From: Cellvibrio sp. OA-2007
Lineage (GTDB): Bacteria; Pseudomonadota; Gammaproteobacteria; Pseudomonadales; Cellvibrionaceae
DNA: 41,236 nt
Direction: 5' to 3'
Assembly (NCBI RefSeq): GCF_000953825.1
Contig: NZ_BBUL01000074.1
Span: 1 to 41,236 of the forward strand
Position numbers and translations under genes: made by a program
The notes under the pieces: generated by a model
The model's input: only the letters and a program-made list of their open reading frames with translations
Told to the model about the DNA's origin: nothing
The model's database searches: none
In this document: piece by piece, positions 8,303 to 14,388 of the stretch
Numbering within the stretch: position 1 is the stretch's first letter
Layout of the letters: every line of letters starts with the position of its first letter

Positions 8303-8617
8303 ATGAATTTAAGGTTCTCTTTGTCATTGGCTTTACTTGGTATATGTATCAACGCAACCGCGCAAATTCCCGGAGCGTATGAAATTCCCGGAATGGACAA
8401 ACAGTGGACTTGTAAAAAGCGTATTAGCGGATATGTGGCTGGACTGGAAACGGCATTGGCCGCTGATCCAACTAATACGGCAGCTAAAACCGAACTGGAC
8501 AGAATTAATAACCTATCGGTCAATCTTGGTGCTTGTGACAAATTAGCGCAGATTCCGGCGCTCGCACAATCCGATCTGGCGGTGGAGCATGCTGCGGCGC
8601 AGTCAACGGAGCAATGA
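8303..8617 (+). CDS. Small exported protein of unknown function
   Basis: The 104-aa product has a signal peptide (MNLRFSLSLALLGICINATA, cleavage before QIPG). Two cysteines in the mature part (WTCKK and LGACDK) could form a disulphide bond. AGAGG lies about nine bases before the start. It is the last gene of the mob operon, followed by a KorB-like palindrome and a terminator. I do not recognise the family; a periplasmic helper for conjugation is only suggested by position. Confidence 0.7.
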   Translation: MNLRFSLSLALLGICINATAQIPGAYEIPGMDKQWTCKKRISGYVAGLETALAADPTNTAAKTELDRINNLSVNLGACDKLAQIPALAQSDLAVEHAAAQSTEQ

Positions 8618-8644
8618 GGTAACAAATTAGAGCTAACTAATACA

Positions 8645-8662
8645 TTTTCGCGGACGAGAAAA
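8645..8662. promoter_or_regulatory. KorB/ParB-like palindrome, copy 1 (one mismatch)
   Basis: TTTTCGCG, GA, CGAGAAAA. This differs from the perfect 8-2-8 palindrome at 34652-34669 at one arm base and in the central pair orientation. It lies between the last gene of the mob operon and its terminator. Confidence 0.5.
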
Positions 8663-8690
8663 TAAGCGTAGTTATCTTAAAAACATTAGA

Positions 8691-8722
8691 AAAAGCCGGA
8701 TTACTTAATCCGGTTTTTTTTT
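8691..8722 (+). terminator. Rho-independent terminator of the mob operon
   Basis: A perfect stem CCGGATTA (8696-8703), loop CT, TAATCCGG (8706-8713) is followed by nine T. It carries A residues on the left, so weak activity on the other strand is possible. Confidence 0.9.
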
Positions 8723-8834
8723 GCCAAAAATTCCCACTCCTTAGATGCAGAAACACAAAGGGTAAAGGTCTTTAGACGAAAATAGAAAATCGAACAATCA
8801 AAAGTTGATTATCGAATACACAAGGAATAGTATC

Positions 8835-8868
8835 TTGGATATTCAATATTTAAATATTGAATATCCAA
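8835..8868. promoter_or_regulatory. Perfect 34-bp palindrome
   Basis: The left half TTGGATATTCAATATTT is followed directly by its exact reverse complement, with no loop. It lies 23 bases upstream of the first gene of the heme sensor operon. It is too AT-rich and lacks a following T-run to be a normal terminator. A dimeric repressor site or a cruciform is more likely. Confidence 0.85.
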
Positions 8869-8891
8869 AAACACACATTCATGGAGACCGT

Positions 8892-9437
8892 ATGGACGTT
8901 TTAAACGCATTTGTAAGCCGGTTAGCAAACCCGCGACGGACATTATCGCAACTGCTGCACCTCCCTCTAAAACCCGCAAACCCACTTGCAATCGGGCGCG
9001 AAGTAATTTTGTCCTATGACAATTTTTTATCTAAAGCATGCGCCGCCGCTGATCTTCCAGAAGTACAACGCCTGCTAGCCGAACTACGTACTCACTTGGT
9101 TAAACATAACTCGAATGTGAGCATGTTGCTCGTTAACGGTTTCGTTGAGCAGGGCTGGCACAAGGAGGCGGCAGAGTTAAAAACTCTGTTCCTGGAGCAC
9201 AACGCGAAATATCGAGCCGCTCGCGATTTAATTAATGCTCTTATCCTCAACCCGAACAATATCGACCTTGCAACGCCTGACGACACGACTCTAGTAGATC
9301 GTTTTGCCACGTTAACAGATGGCCACAACACCTATCTTTTCGGTTCGCTGCTCAATTTGCGAATCAACATTTCTTACATCGAAGAGACTTGGGGAAAGAT
9401 GGCGAAATACGAACAAAAATTGTTTGGGGGTTTGTGA
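8892..9437 (+). CDS. Unknown helical protein, first gene of heme sensor operon
   Basis: The 181-aa product is soluble and mostly helical, with no signal peptide, no membrane segment and no motif I recognise. ATG at 8892 has GGAGA five bases upstream; the frame is open from 8805, but that would run through the 34-bp palindrome. It ends TGATG, sharing a base with the start of the heme sensor, so the two are translationally coupled and probably work together. A cytoplasmic partner of the sensor is inference. Confidence 0.65.
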   Translation: MDVLNAFVSRLANPRRTLSQLLHLPLKPANPLAIGREVILSYDNFLSKACAAADLPEVQRLLAELRTHLVKHNSNVSMLLVNGFVEQGWHKEAAELKTLFLEHNAKYRAARDLINALILNPNNIDLATPDDTTLVDRFATLTDGHNTYLFGSLLNLRINISYIEETWGKMAKYEQKLFGGL

Positions 9438-10414
9438 TGACATTTAAAAGCACATCGATGCAGCTGGCGAAGATTTTCACCAACCGCTCACTGATAACCC
9501 AGCTGACGACAGTATTTATTTTGTTGATGCTTTTTTGGTTCGCTGGCGCATACAAATTTATGAATAACCTTTTTAATTTTCAGCTTATTACTCAGGCTGA
9601 AACGACAGTTAACAATGCCGAAGCTTTGGGTGATCACGTAAGCCAACACGGTCGTTTCTGGGTTAAGTCAGGCGCTGACTACGGTGGCAACTGGATTGAC
9701 AAGATAGCCTCTCCAGATGGTCAATTTTTTTATTCGAAAAATCCGGCTATGGTTCAGCGTGAATTTTCAGACCAAATTTACGCGAACGGGTTTCCGGCCA
9801 GGTTTCGATTGACTGCACTCGATGTAATGAACCCTAACAACACGCCCAACGATTTCGAGCGCAAGGCGCTGGAAGAGATAAAAGCGTCGTTGAGCCAAAA
9901 CCCTAAGCACCAATACACAAATAGTAAATTTGAATATGTAAAGCCAATTTATTATGTAGCGTCCTGCCTTGCGTGTCATGGTGATGTTAAAAGTGCCCCC
10001 GCTTCTGTTCGCCAGCAGTATGGCGAAACGAACGGATATGGCTATAAAGTTGGTGATCTTGCCGGTGCTGTTTCTGTGAGTATTGAGGTCGATAAATCCA
10101 AGCTGATTGGTGATGTTGTTGATTCAAACATCATAATTTTTATTGTGGTGCCAACATTTTTATTTTTTGCTTTTGTGTTTCGCCTGACCAAGTACATATC
10201 CAAGGTTTCCACGCAAATCAGTTCATATCAGCGCGGGCAACCCATCGGAATCAATACCCACACAATCGATAAAAATTCATCCAATGAATTGCATGGGCTG
10301 ATCCAGTCAATCGCTGCCGTGATGGAGCTGATGGAAGGCACATACAAACAGGTTTTAATGCTTACTGATCGCCTTAAATCTGCCGACAAAAAGGAGCAAG
10401 GCAATGCAAAATGA
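9437..10414 (+). CDS. Membrane-anchored c-type heme sensor (Tll0287/DUF3365-like)
   Basis: The 325-aa product has membrane segments at about 19-40 and 230-250, enclosing a periplasmic domain. That domain ends in CLACHG (Cys177, Cys180, His181), the c-type heme binding motif, in the setting typical of Tll0287-like/DUF3365 heme PAS domains (KPIYYVASCLACHGD then YGYKVGDLAGAVSVSI). After the second membrane segment about 75 residues remain. They look like a HAMP-type linker helix pair and carry no kinase, cyclase or methyl-accepting region. Domains of this type are thought to sense redox state or gases. It would need a partner to pass on a signal; the coupled genes on either side are candidates. 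The heme would need the host's cytochrome c maturation system. Confidence 0.8.
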   Translation: MTFKSTSMQLAKIFTNRSLITQLTTVFILLMLFWFAGAYKFMNNLFNFQLITQAETTVNNAEALGDHVSQHGRFWVKSGADYGGNWIDKIASPDGQFFYSKNPAMVQREFSDQIYANGFPARFRLTALDVMNPNNTPNDFERKALEEIKASLSQNPKHQYTNSKFEYVKPIYYVASCLACHGDVKSAPASVRQQYGETNGYGYKVGDLAGAVSVSIEVDKSKLIGDVVDSNIIIFIVVPTFLFFAFVFRLTKYISKVSTQISSYQRGQPIGINTHTIDKNSSNELHGLIQSIAAVMELMEGTYKQVLMLTDRLKSADKKEQGNAK

Positions 10415-10607
10415 TAAACCCTTTATGAATATCCCACTGGCTATCAATGTATCTGTGATTGTAGCCAACGTCCTTTTTGCTTTGTTGTATCCAGAGTGGT
10501 GGATTGTGGGTGTACTTGGCGCCCTGTTTTTTTTGGTTCGTTTGATCAAATCTGGCCGCAAAAAGCACCCTATCCCGAAGCTGGCAGACAGCTCGGTAAA
10601 AGAGTGA
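10404..10607 (+). CDS. Small membrane protein, third gene of heme sensor operon
   Basis: The 67-aa product has two hydrophobic stretches, about residues 10-26 and 29-46, and a basic tail (KSGRKKHPIPK). Its start overlaps the heme sensor's end by 11 bases and has AAGGAG upstream. Possibly it holds the sensor complex together; the family is not recognised. Confidence 0.6.
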   Translation: MQNDKPFMNIPLAINVSVIVANVLFALLYPEWWIVGVLGALFFLVRLIKSGRKKHPIPKLADSSVKE

Positions 10608-10693
10608 CTAGTCATTGATATTACAATATCGGACATTCGCAGATTCAATATTGTCGATTTGTTATATAAATCCCTATCAGATCACCCGCCTAC

Positions 10694-11011
10694 ATGCTAA
10701 AAATGCGAACTTTAGTTTTTGGGCGGGATTTTTTAGACATGCCAATTATGTATGACAGAGAATTGAAACTGCTGGGCGCTACAGGTTCCATCGTCGGCGC
10801 CAAGGCGATTAAAGCCTCTGAGGAGGACGACAAGGGGCGACTGACGTTCGAGCTTCACTTGTTAATTAAAGGCAGTACCGAGTGGTCTAAACTTGTTACA
10901 AGCCACAATAAAACCCGCCTTTTTCCAAACTTAAACTTCCTATACTCGCTGGTTATGGATAGCTGCCCGTCAATTGATGCAGTCCAAGTAGTGATTAGCA
11001 GAGACAGTTAA
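10694..11011 (+). CDS. Unknown 105-aa protein
   Basis: A soluble protein with alternating strands and helices and no recognised motif. The start is uncertain: ATG at 10694 or 10703, neither with a clear ribosome site. Upstream is an inverted repeat GATATT-AC-AATATC (10617-10630), similar in sequence to parts of the 34-bp palindrome at 8835. A clear terminator follows the gene, so it is a single-gene unit. Confidence 0.5.
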   Translation: MLKMRTLVFGRDFLDMPIMYDRELKLLGATGSIVGAKAIKASEEDDKGRLTFELHLLIKGSTEWSKLVTSHNKTRLFPNLNFLYSLVMDSCPSIDAVQVVISRDS

Positions 11012-11036
11012 CACGGGTTAATTCAACTGCATCCAC

Positions 11037-11068
11037 CAAAAAGCCGGATTGAAAAATCCGGCTTTTTT
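11037..11068 (+). terminator. Rho-independent terminator
   Basis: The stem AAGCCGGATT (11041-11050), loop GAAA, AATCCGGCTT (11055-11064) continues into a T-run. Much of the stem sequence is shared with the terminator at 8691-8722. Confidence 0.9.
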
Positions 11069-11132
11069 AGTCTACACCCTCACCCCGCTGCTGCTTTCTG
11101 CCAAAGCCAAGCTTTTTATGCCAACATATACC

Positions 11133-11148
11133 ATGTATATTTATACAG
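11133..11148. promoter_or_regulatory. LexA-like box
   Basis: ATGTATATTTATACAG matches the CTGT-N8-ACAG consensus of gammaproteobacterial LexA boxes except for the first base, with the usual AT-alternating centre. It lies 24 bases before the next start, so SOS control of that gene is plausible. Confidence 0.45.
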
Positions 11149-11172
11149 TATAAACCTTGGGAGGGTAAAATC

Positions 11173-11592
11173 ATGCCAGCAATTAGGTATAGACCCAATA
11201 ACGTATGTGCAGCTGTTCTTTGTGAGATTCCAACTGGCCACGTTTATTTAAAGAAGCGCGATATCCAAGGGCAACCCGCAGCCTACCTTAGTGCCAAATG
11301 GCTAGGCTTCATTTGCCTTACAGGTTTTCGGAAGTTCTACGGTGGGCGGAAATGCAAACTCATAGCGCGATCCATTTCCAATGGAAATGGGATGTGCGGC
11401 GAATGGCTGGATATTGGGGAACATGACTACGTAGTAGGGTTGGCGGTACAGCTGGATGATGAAACCCTTGGCGCGTATGCAGTGGTTGGCGCTGACGGTT
11501 GGCCTGTCGTTCGCTCGGATAAAGGGCCTCGGTTGACTGTTGTGGTTCCAGACTGGACACCTAAAACTCTGAAATTCTCTAAGGCGTCCTAA
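11173..11592 (+). CDS. Unknown 139-aa protein, possibly SOS-controlled
   Basis: A soluble, strand-rich product with no recognised domain. The N-terminus (MPAIRYRPNNVCAAVLCEIP) lacks a signal peptide, and four cysteines are spread through the first 85 residues. GGGAGG lies about ten bases before the ATG, and a LexA-like box lies upstream. It is followed directly by the palindrome island. A role in DNA repair or plasmid defence is suggested only by the LexA-like box. Confidence 0.6.
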   Translation: MPAIRYRPNNVCAAVLCEIPTGHVYLKKRDIQGQPAAYLSAKWLGFICLTGFRKFYGGRKCKLIARSISNGNGMCGEWLDIGEHDYVVGLAVQLDDETLGAYAVVGADGWPVVRSDKGPRLTVVVPDWTPKTLKFSKAS

Positions 11593-11602
11593 AACTATTG
11601 TT

Positions 11603-11753
11603 GGTACCATTTTCACTTGCTGCAGGGCTTAACCTGGTTTGATCCGGGCGCGGTTTTGGTACCAAAACGGTACCGGCCAAAATGGTACCAAAACACGCGC
11701 GATCGCCGGCGAGCTCCAGCTGCGGCCGCGAGTAATTTGGTACCAAATTACTC
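11603..11753. repeat. Palindrome island with GGTACC repeats and back-to-back restriction-type sites
   Basis: Five GGTACC sites occur, at 11603, 11658, 11669, 11684 and 11739. Three sit in longer perfect palindromes: 11653-11668 (16 bp), 11668-11675 (8 bp) and 11730-11753 (24 bp, half site GAGTAATTTGGT). Between the last two sites are packed GCGATCGC (11699), GCCGGC (11705), GAGCTC (11711), CAGCTG (11717) and GCGGCCGC (11722), nearly without spacers. No gene can be supported here. Confidence 0.85.
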
Positions 11754-11758
11754 TACGA

Positions 11759-11914
11759 TCACTTCTTTTTCTTTTGTTGGTTTGGAATTTTCACGCGGGT
11801 GTTTTTCTTAGTTATCGCGTCAGCAATTATTTGAACTTGCACAGACGTTTTACCTGAACAGGTCTGCCCAATAACGAGGGGAAAAGACAAAAAAGGTTTA
11901 TGGTTATCACTCAT
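11759..11914 (-). CDS. 51-aa Walker-A mini-protein, probably a truncated P-loop NTPase
   Basis: Read on the minus strand from ATG at 11914, the frame gives MSDNHKPFLSFPLVIGQTCS then GKTSVQVQIIADAITKK and ends in a lysine run at a TGA (11759-11761). GQTCSGKTS is a full Walker A motif after a hydrophobic strand, but no Walker B or further fold follows. AGGA lies eight bases before the ATG. Its start overlaps the end of the upstream gene (11907), so it is translated as part of that operon. It ends six bases before the 24-bp palindrome, so it may be the stump of a longer ATPase cut off there. Confidence 0.6.
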   Translation of the reverse strand: MSDNHKPFLSFPLVIGQTCSGKTSVQVQIIADAITKKNTRVKIPNQQKKKK

Positions 11915-12287
11915 GGTTTTTTCCTATGTTAGGGGCAATTTTAGTCAGTATACCGGCGTTCCAACTAGCAATGAGCGCTAGATTTTCAACGCCTTTATCG
12001 CGCAGTTCTATCGCCAAAGCCGCATTCATTCGCCAGGATTCTAAATTACGCTCGTCAGGATTCTCCATACCTTGCAATTGAGCATTTAATTTTTGTGTTA
12101 GATAAACAAGTTGATGTAACTGAAGCACTTGATCCTCCAGCTCAGATATTCTTTGTTTTGTACAAAGTTCCTGCCCCGAAAGAATTGGTTCAAAGCATTC
12201 CAACCTACTATGCATCATCCCCATATATCTATCATGGGTTGTACTAGCTTTAATAAACTCATCTGTATATGCCTTCAATTGCTTCAT
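11907..12287 (-). CDS. Unknown coiled-coil protein
   Basis: The 126-aa product is helical, with a likely coiled coil at about 45-75 (KQRISELEDQVLQLHQLVYL). No signal peptide or known motif is seen. Its stop overlaps the start of the Walker-A mini-protein by eight bases, which suggests coupled translation. A small intergenic inverted repeat separates it from the membrane protein gene upstream on the same strand. Function unknown. Confidence 0.6.
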   Translation of the reverse strand: MKQLKAYTDEFIKASTTHDRYMGMMHSRLECFEPILSGQELCTKQRISELEDQVLQLHQLVYLTQKLNAQLQGMENPDERNLESWRMNAALAIELRDKGVENLALIASWNAGILTKIAPNIGKNHE

Positions 12288-12343
12288 TTGATTTCCCCGA
12301 ATCTTTTAATTACAAACAATAATCGTAGCAGGTACGTGCAATC

Positions 12344-12365
12344 AGGTATAAATAACTTTATACCT
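12344..12365. repeat. 9-4-9 inverted repeat
   Basis: AGGTATAAA, TAAC, TTTATACCT. It overlaps the stop codon of the membrane protein gene (minus strand). It may attenuate the transcript between the two genes; there is no T-run. Confidence 0.5.
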
Positions 12366-12762
12366 ATCGAAAGAAATCAATTTTCACCTGATACGCTGTA
12401 GCGCAAGCAGCGCAAAGCGTCACAAAAAAGTATGACCAAGAAAAAACTGCTGGCAGCTCACCAAGCCCAAGAGTGGTGAAATTCTCGATATATATTTCTG
12501 TGCTCAGTCCGTAGAATCCAACCAGCAATATGACTGAAGAAACGCCGAAAAGAATTTTCCAATAAACAGTGATCAACTCGCGAACAATGTATAACAAAAA
12601 CATGACTGTAACGACCGATCCTACAAGATGCCTTGCAGACTCAAACCTAATGTTCAGCGCAAACGACAAATAAACAGAAACCATATAAAGGGCACCAACA
12701 AATAGCCCCAAAAATAATCCCATTTCTAGCAAATCTTTTTTGTCTTGCTGTGTAATCATCAT
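12364..12762 (-). CDS. Four-segment membrane protein, unknown
   Basis: The 132-aa product shows hydrophobic segments at about 14-35, 46-66, 70-85 and 105-125 with short loops. There is no motif for transport or catalysis. Start 12762 or 12759 (two ATG in a row). It is the first gene of the three-gene minus-strand group that ends in the Walker-A mini-protein. Immunity or exclusion roles are possible for such plasmid genes, but nothing in the sequence proves one. Confidence 0.6.
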   Translation of the reverse strand: MMITQQDKKDLLEMGLFLGLFVGALYMVSVYLSFALNIRFESARHLVGSVVTVMFLLYIVRELITVYWKILFGVSSVILLVGFYGLSTEIYIENFTTLGLGELPAVFSWSYFFVTLCAACATAYQVKIDFFR

Positions 12763-12796
12763 ATTCCACCTATATCGTTTGTATTAATTGCTGTTA

Positions 12797-13381
12797 CTAA
12801 CTCTCAACCGATGACGCATCTGATACTGCCCTACTTGCAGCAGGACAATACCGATACAGTGTCGCTACCGAAACCCCCAATGTATCTGCCACGTCCTTAG
12901 CTGGCGTTCCGCTGGCTAGCAGTGTCAGTGCTATTGAAGTTTTGGAGTTGTTCATTTTAGGCTTGCGGCCACCTACCCTACCCGCCTGCTTTGCTGCTTT
13001 CAACCCGGCCAGTGTTCGCTCCCTGTTAAGTTCCCGTTCCATCTCTGCCAGCGCAGCCATTATGTGAAAGAAAAAGCGCCCCGCCGCACCCTTGGTATCA
13101 ATGCCATCAGTAATGCTCTTTAAATCGATTTCACGCCGTTCTAAGGCGGCTGATAGGTCTACCAGTTGCTTAACTGACCGGGATAGCCTGTCAAGCTTCC
13201 AGACACATAGCGCATCGCCGGGACGAGCAAATGCCAGTGCATCGTTTAAACCTGGACGGTCTTTTTGCGAACCACTCGCTTTGTCGGTAAATATTCGTTC
13301 ACAACCGGCGCCTTGTAGTGCATCCAGCTGTAACTGTAGATCCTGGTCTTGAGTAGATACACGAGCATATCCAATAAGCAT
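12797..13381 (-). CDS. Serine recombinase (resolvase/invertase family)
   Basis: The 194-aa product starts MLIGYARVSTQDQDLQLQLD with catalytic Ser9. It has the KLDRLSRS arginine motif near 65-72 and the EMERELNRERT long-helix start of Tn3/Gin-type enzymes. A C-terminal helix-turn-helix (GTPAKDVADTLGVSVATLYR) follows. The start has AGGA eight bases upstream. A region of repeated TGAGAA/TTCTCA half sites directly upstream looks like its res site. No transposase is nearby, so it probably resolves plasmid multimers. Confidence 0.9.
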   Translation of the reverse strand: MLIGYARVSTQDQDLQLQLDALQGAGCERIFTDKASGSQKDRPGLNDALAFARPGDALCVWKLDRLSRSVKQLVDLSAALERREIDLKSITDGIDTKGAAGRFFFHIMAALAEMERELNRERTLAGLKAAKQAGRVGGRKPKMNNSKTSIALTLLASGTPAKDVADTLGVSVATLYRYCPAASRAVSDASSVES

Positions 13382-13417
13382 CTGGCCGATCCTGTTTTGA
13401 TAGGAGGGGCTATTCTA

Positions 13418-13550
13418 TTCTCAAAACTCATGAAAACGCTTGGATTTGAGAAGTGAATTTTGAGAGACGTTTATGAGAAGGTAATCGGGGGAGAACAAGG
13501 ATATTTTTTTAAGCGGCAAATTATTCTCATAAACGGTCGTTTATGAGAAT
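13418..13550. promoter_or_regulatory. res: Candidate res site of the resolvase
   Basis: A near-perfect palindrome of 13-bp arms (ATTCTCATAAACG, centre GT) lies at 13523-13550. Further half sites TTCTCA at 13418 and TTGAGA/ATGAGAA at 13447, 13459 and 13472 lie nearer the gene. The multi-subsite pattern next to a serine recombinase is that of a res site. Confidence 0.7.
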
Positions 13551-13618
13551 GATTTGATAGAATGGTTTGCAATCATCATTTCCAGCTTATCGCCGAACAT
13601 ATGATTTCTCCTGCTTGA

Positions 13619-13954
13619 TTACGCTCGATGCTCAATACCGACCGCTAAATCCTCAGGGCGTGACCCAATGGCCATGAAGCGCTCATGCACCCGATACACG
13701 CTTGGCAATACCCCTTTCGGTTCTCGGGCATCCGGTTCGCGCTTGCGCCAACTCTTTTTATTGATGGCAAATTCACGATCCCACCGATGGGTGCGTTCGT
13801 TGTCAATCGCAATACAAACCATATAGTTATCGGGATTGCGCTCACTCTTGGCAATCTTTAACGCTTCAAGAATGGTTGACGGCGTAAAAAAAACGTCATC
13901 ACCATTATTGTTTCTGACCTGTACTTTAATAATCTCGCGGAAAATATCTGTCAT
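13619..13954 (-). CDS. Unknown 111-aa protein
   Basis: A soluble, charged protein (SWRKREPDAREPKG near the C-terminus) with no recognised domain. ATG at 13954 has GGAG nine bases upstream and is preferred to 13969. It stands between the resolvase region and the BamE-like gene on the same strand. Function unknown. Confidence 0.5.
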   Translation of the reverse strand: MTDIFREIIKVQVRNNNGDDVFFTPSTILEALKIAKSERNPDNYMVCIAIDNERTHRWDREFAINKKSWRKREPDAREPKGVLPSVYRVHERFMAIGSRPEDLAVGIEHRA

Positions 13955-14003
13955 TAAATAAATCTCCATTTATGCACCGGCTTCCCGGCAATGTTTACTT
14001 GAA

Positions 14004-14333
14004 TTATTGACGGCCATTACGATTGGTTTTGTACGCCTGTATTAACTTACCGTTTGAATCCCACTCAAAAACGGTTGCTTTGGTGGGGCGCCCACCAGCA
14101 GCACCGATTTTTGCAGCCTCGTAATACCACAATTCTTTTCCGTCTACGGGAACCTTCCTGCTTGGATGGCCAACAGCAGAAACTACATCTAGTTGAATGG
14201 TGCTACCGGGCGAAAACTGCGCTAGCTGCTCAGATTTAATTCTTGTTCCGGCTTTGTAATCCATTGGTGAGCTAGTGCAACCAACCAAGATAAGAACGGA
14301 CACTAAAACAACAGGCATGCATCTTGAATTCAT
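14004..14333 (-). CDS. BamE/OmlA-like lipoprotein
   Basis: The 109-aa product starts MNSRCMPVVLVSVLILVGC, with lipobox LVGC. The mature part resembles the SmpA/OmlA/BamE fold: TTIQ-like STIQLDVVSAVGHPSRKVPV followed by KELWYYEAAK and ATVFEWDSNGKLIQAY. It lies 55 bases after virD4 on the same strand, so it may belong to the transfer operon and support the outer membrane channel or act in exclusion. The family fit is by pattern only. Confidence 0.6.
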   Translation of the reverse strand: MNSRCMPVVLVSVLILVGCTSSPMDYKAGTRIKSEQLAQFSPGSTIQLDVVSAVGHPSRKVPVDGKELWYYEAAKIGAAGGRPTKATVFEWDSNGKLIQAYKTNRNGRQ

Positions 14334-14388
14334 AACAATTACCTTTTATTAACCGAGTTGAAGTAATTAAAAACAAAACCAATACCGA

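Noticed and set aside
11617-11857. Two short plus-strand frames across the palindrome island
   Set aside because: They translate restriction-site palindromes and the antisense of the Walker-A mini-protein; there is no ribosome site.
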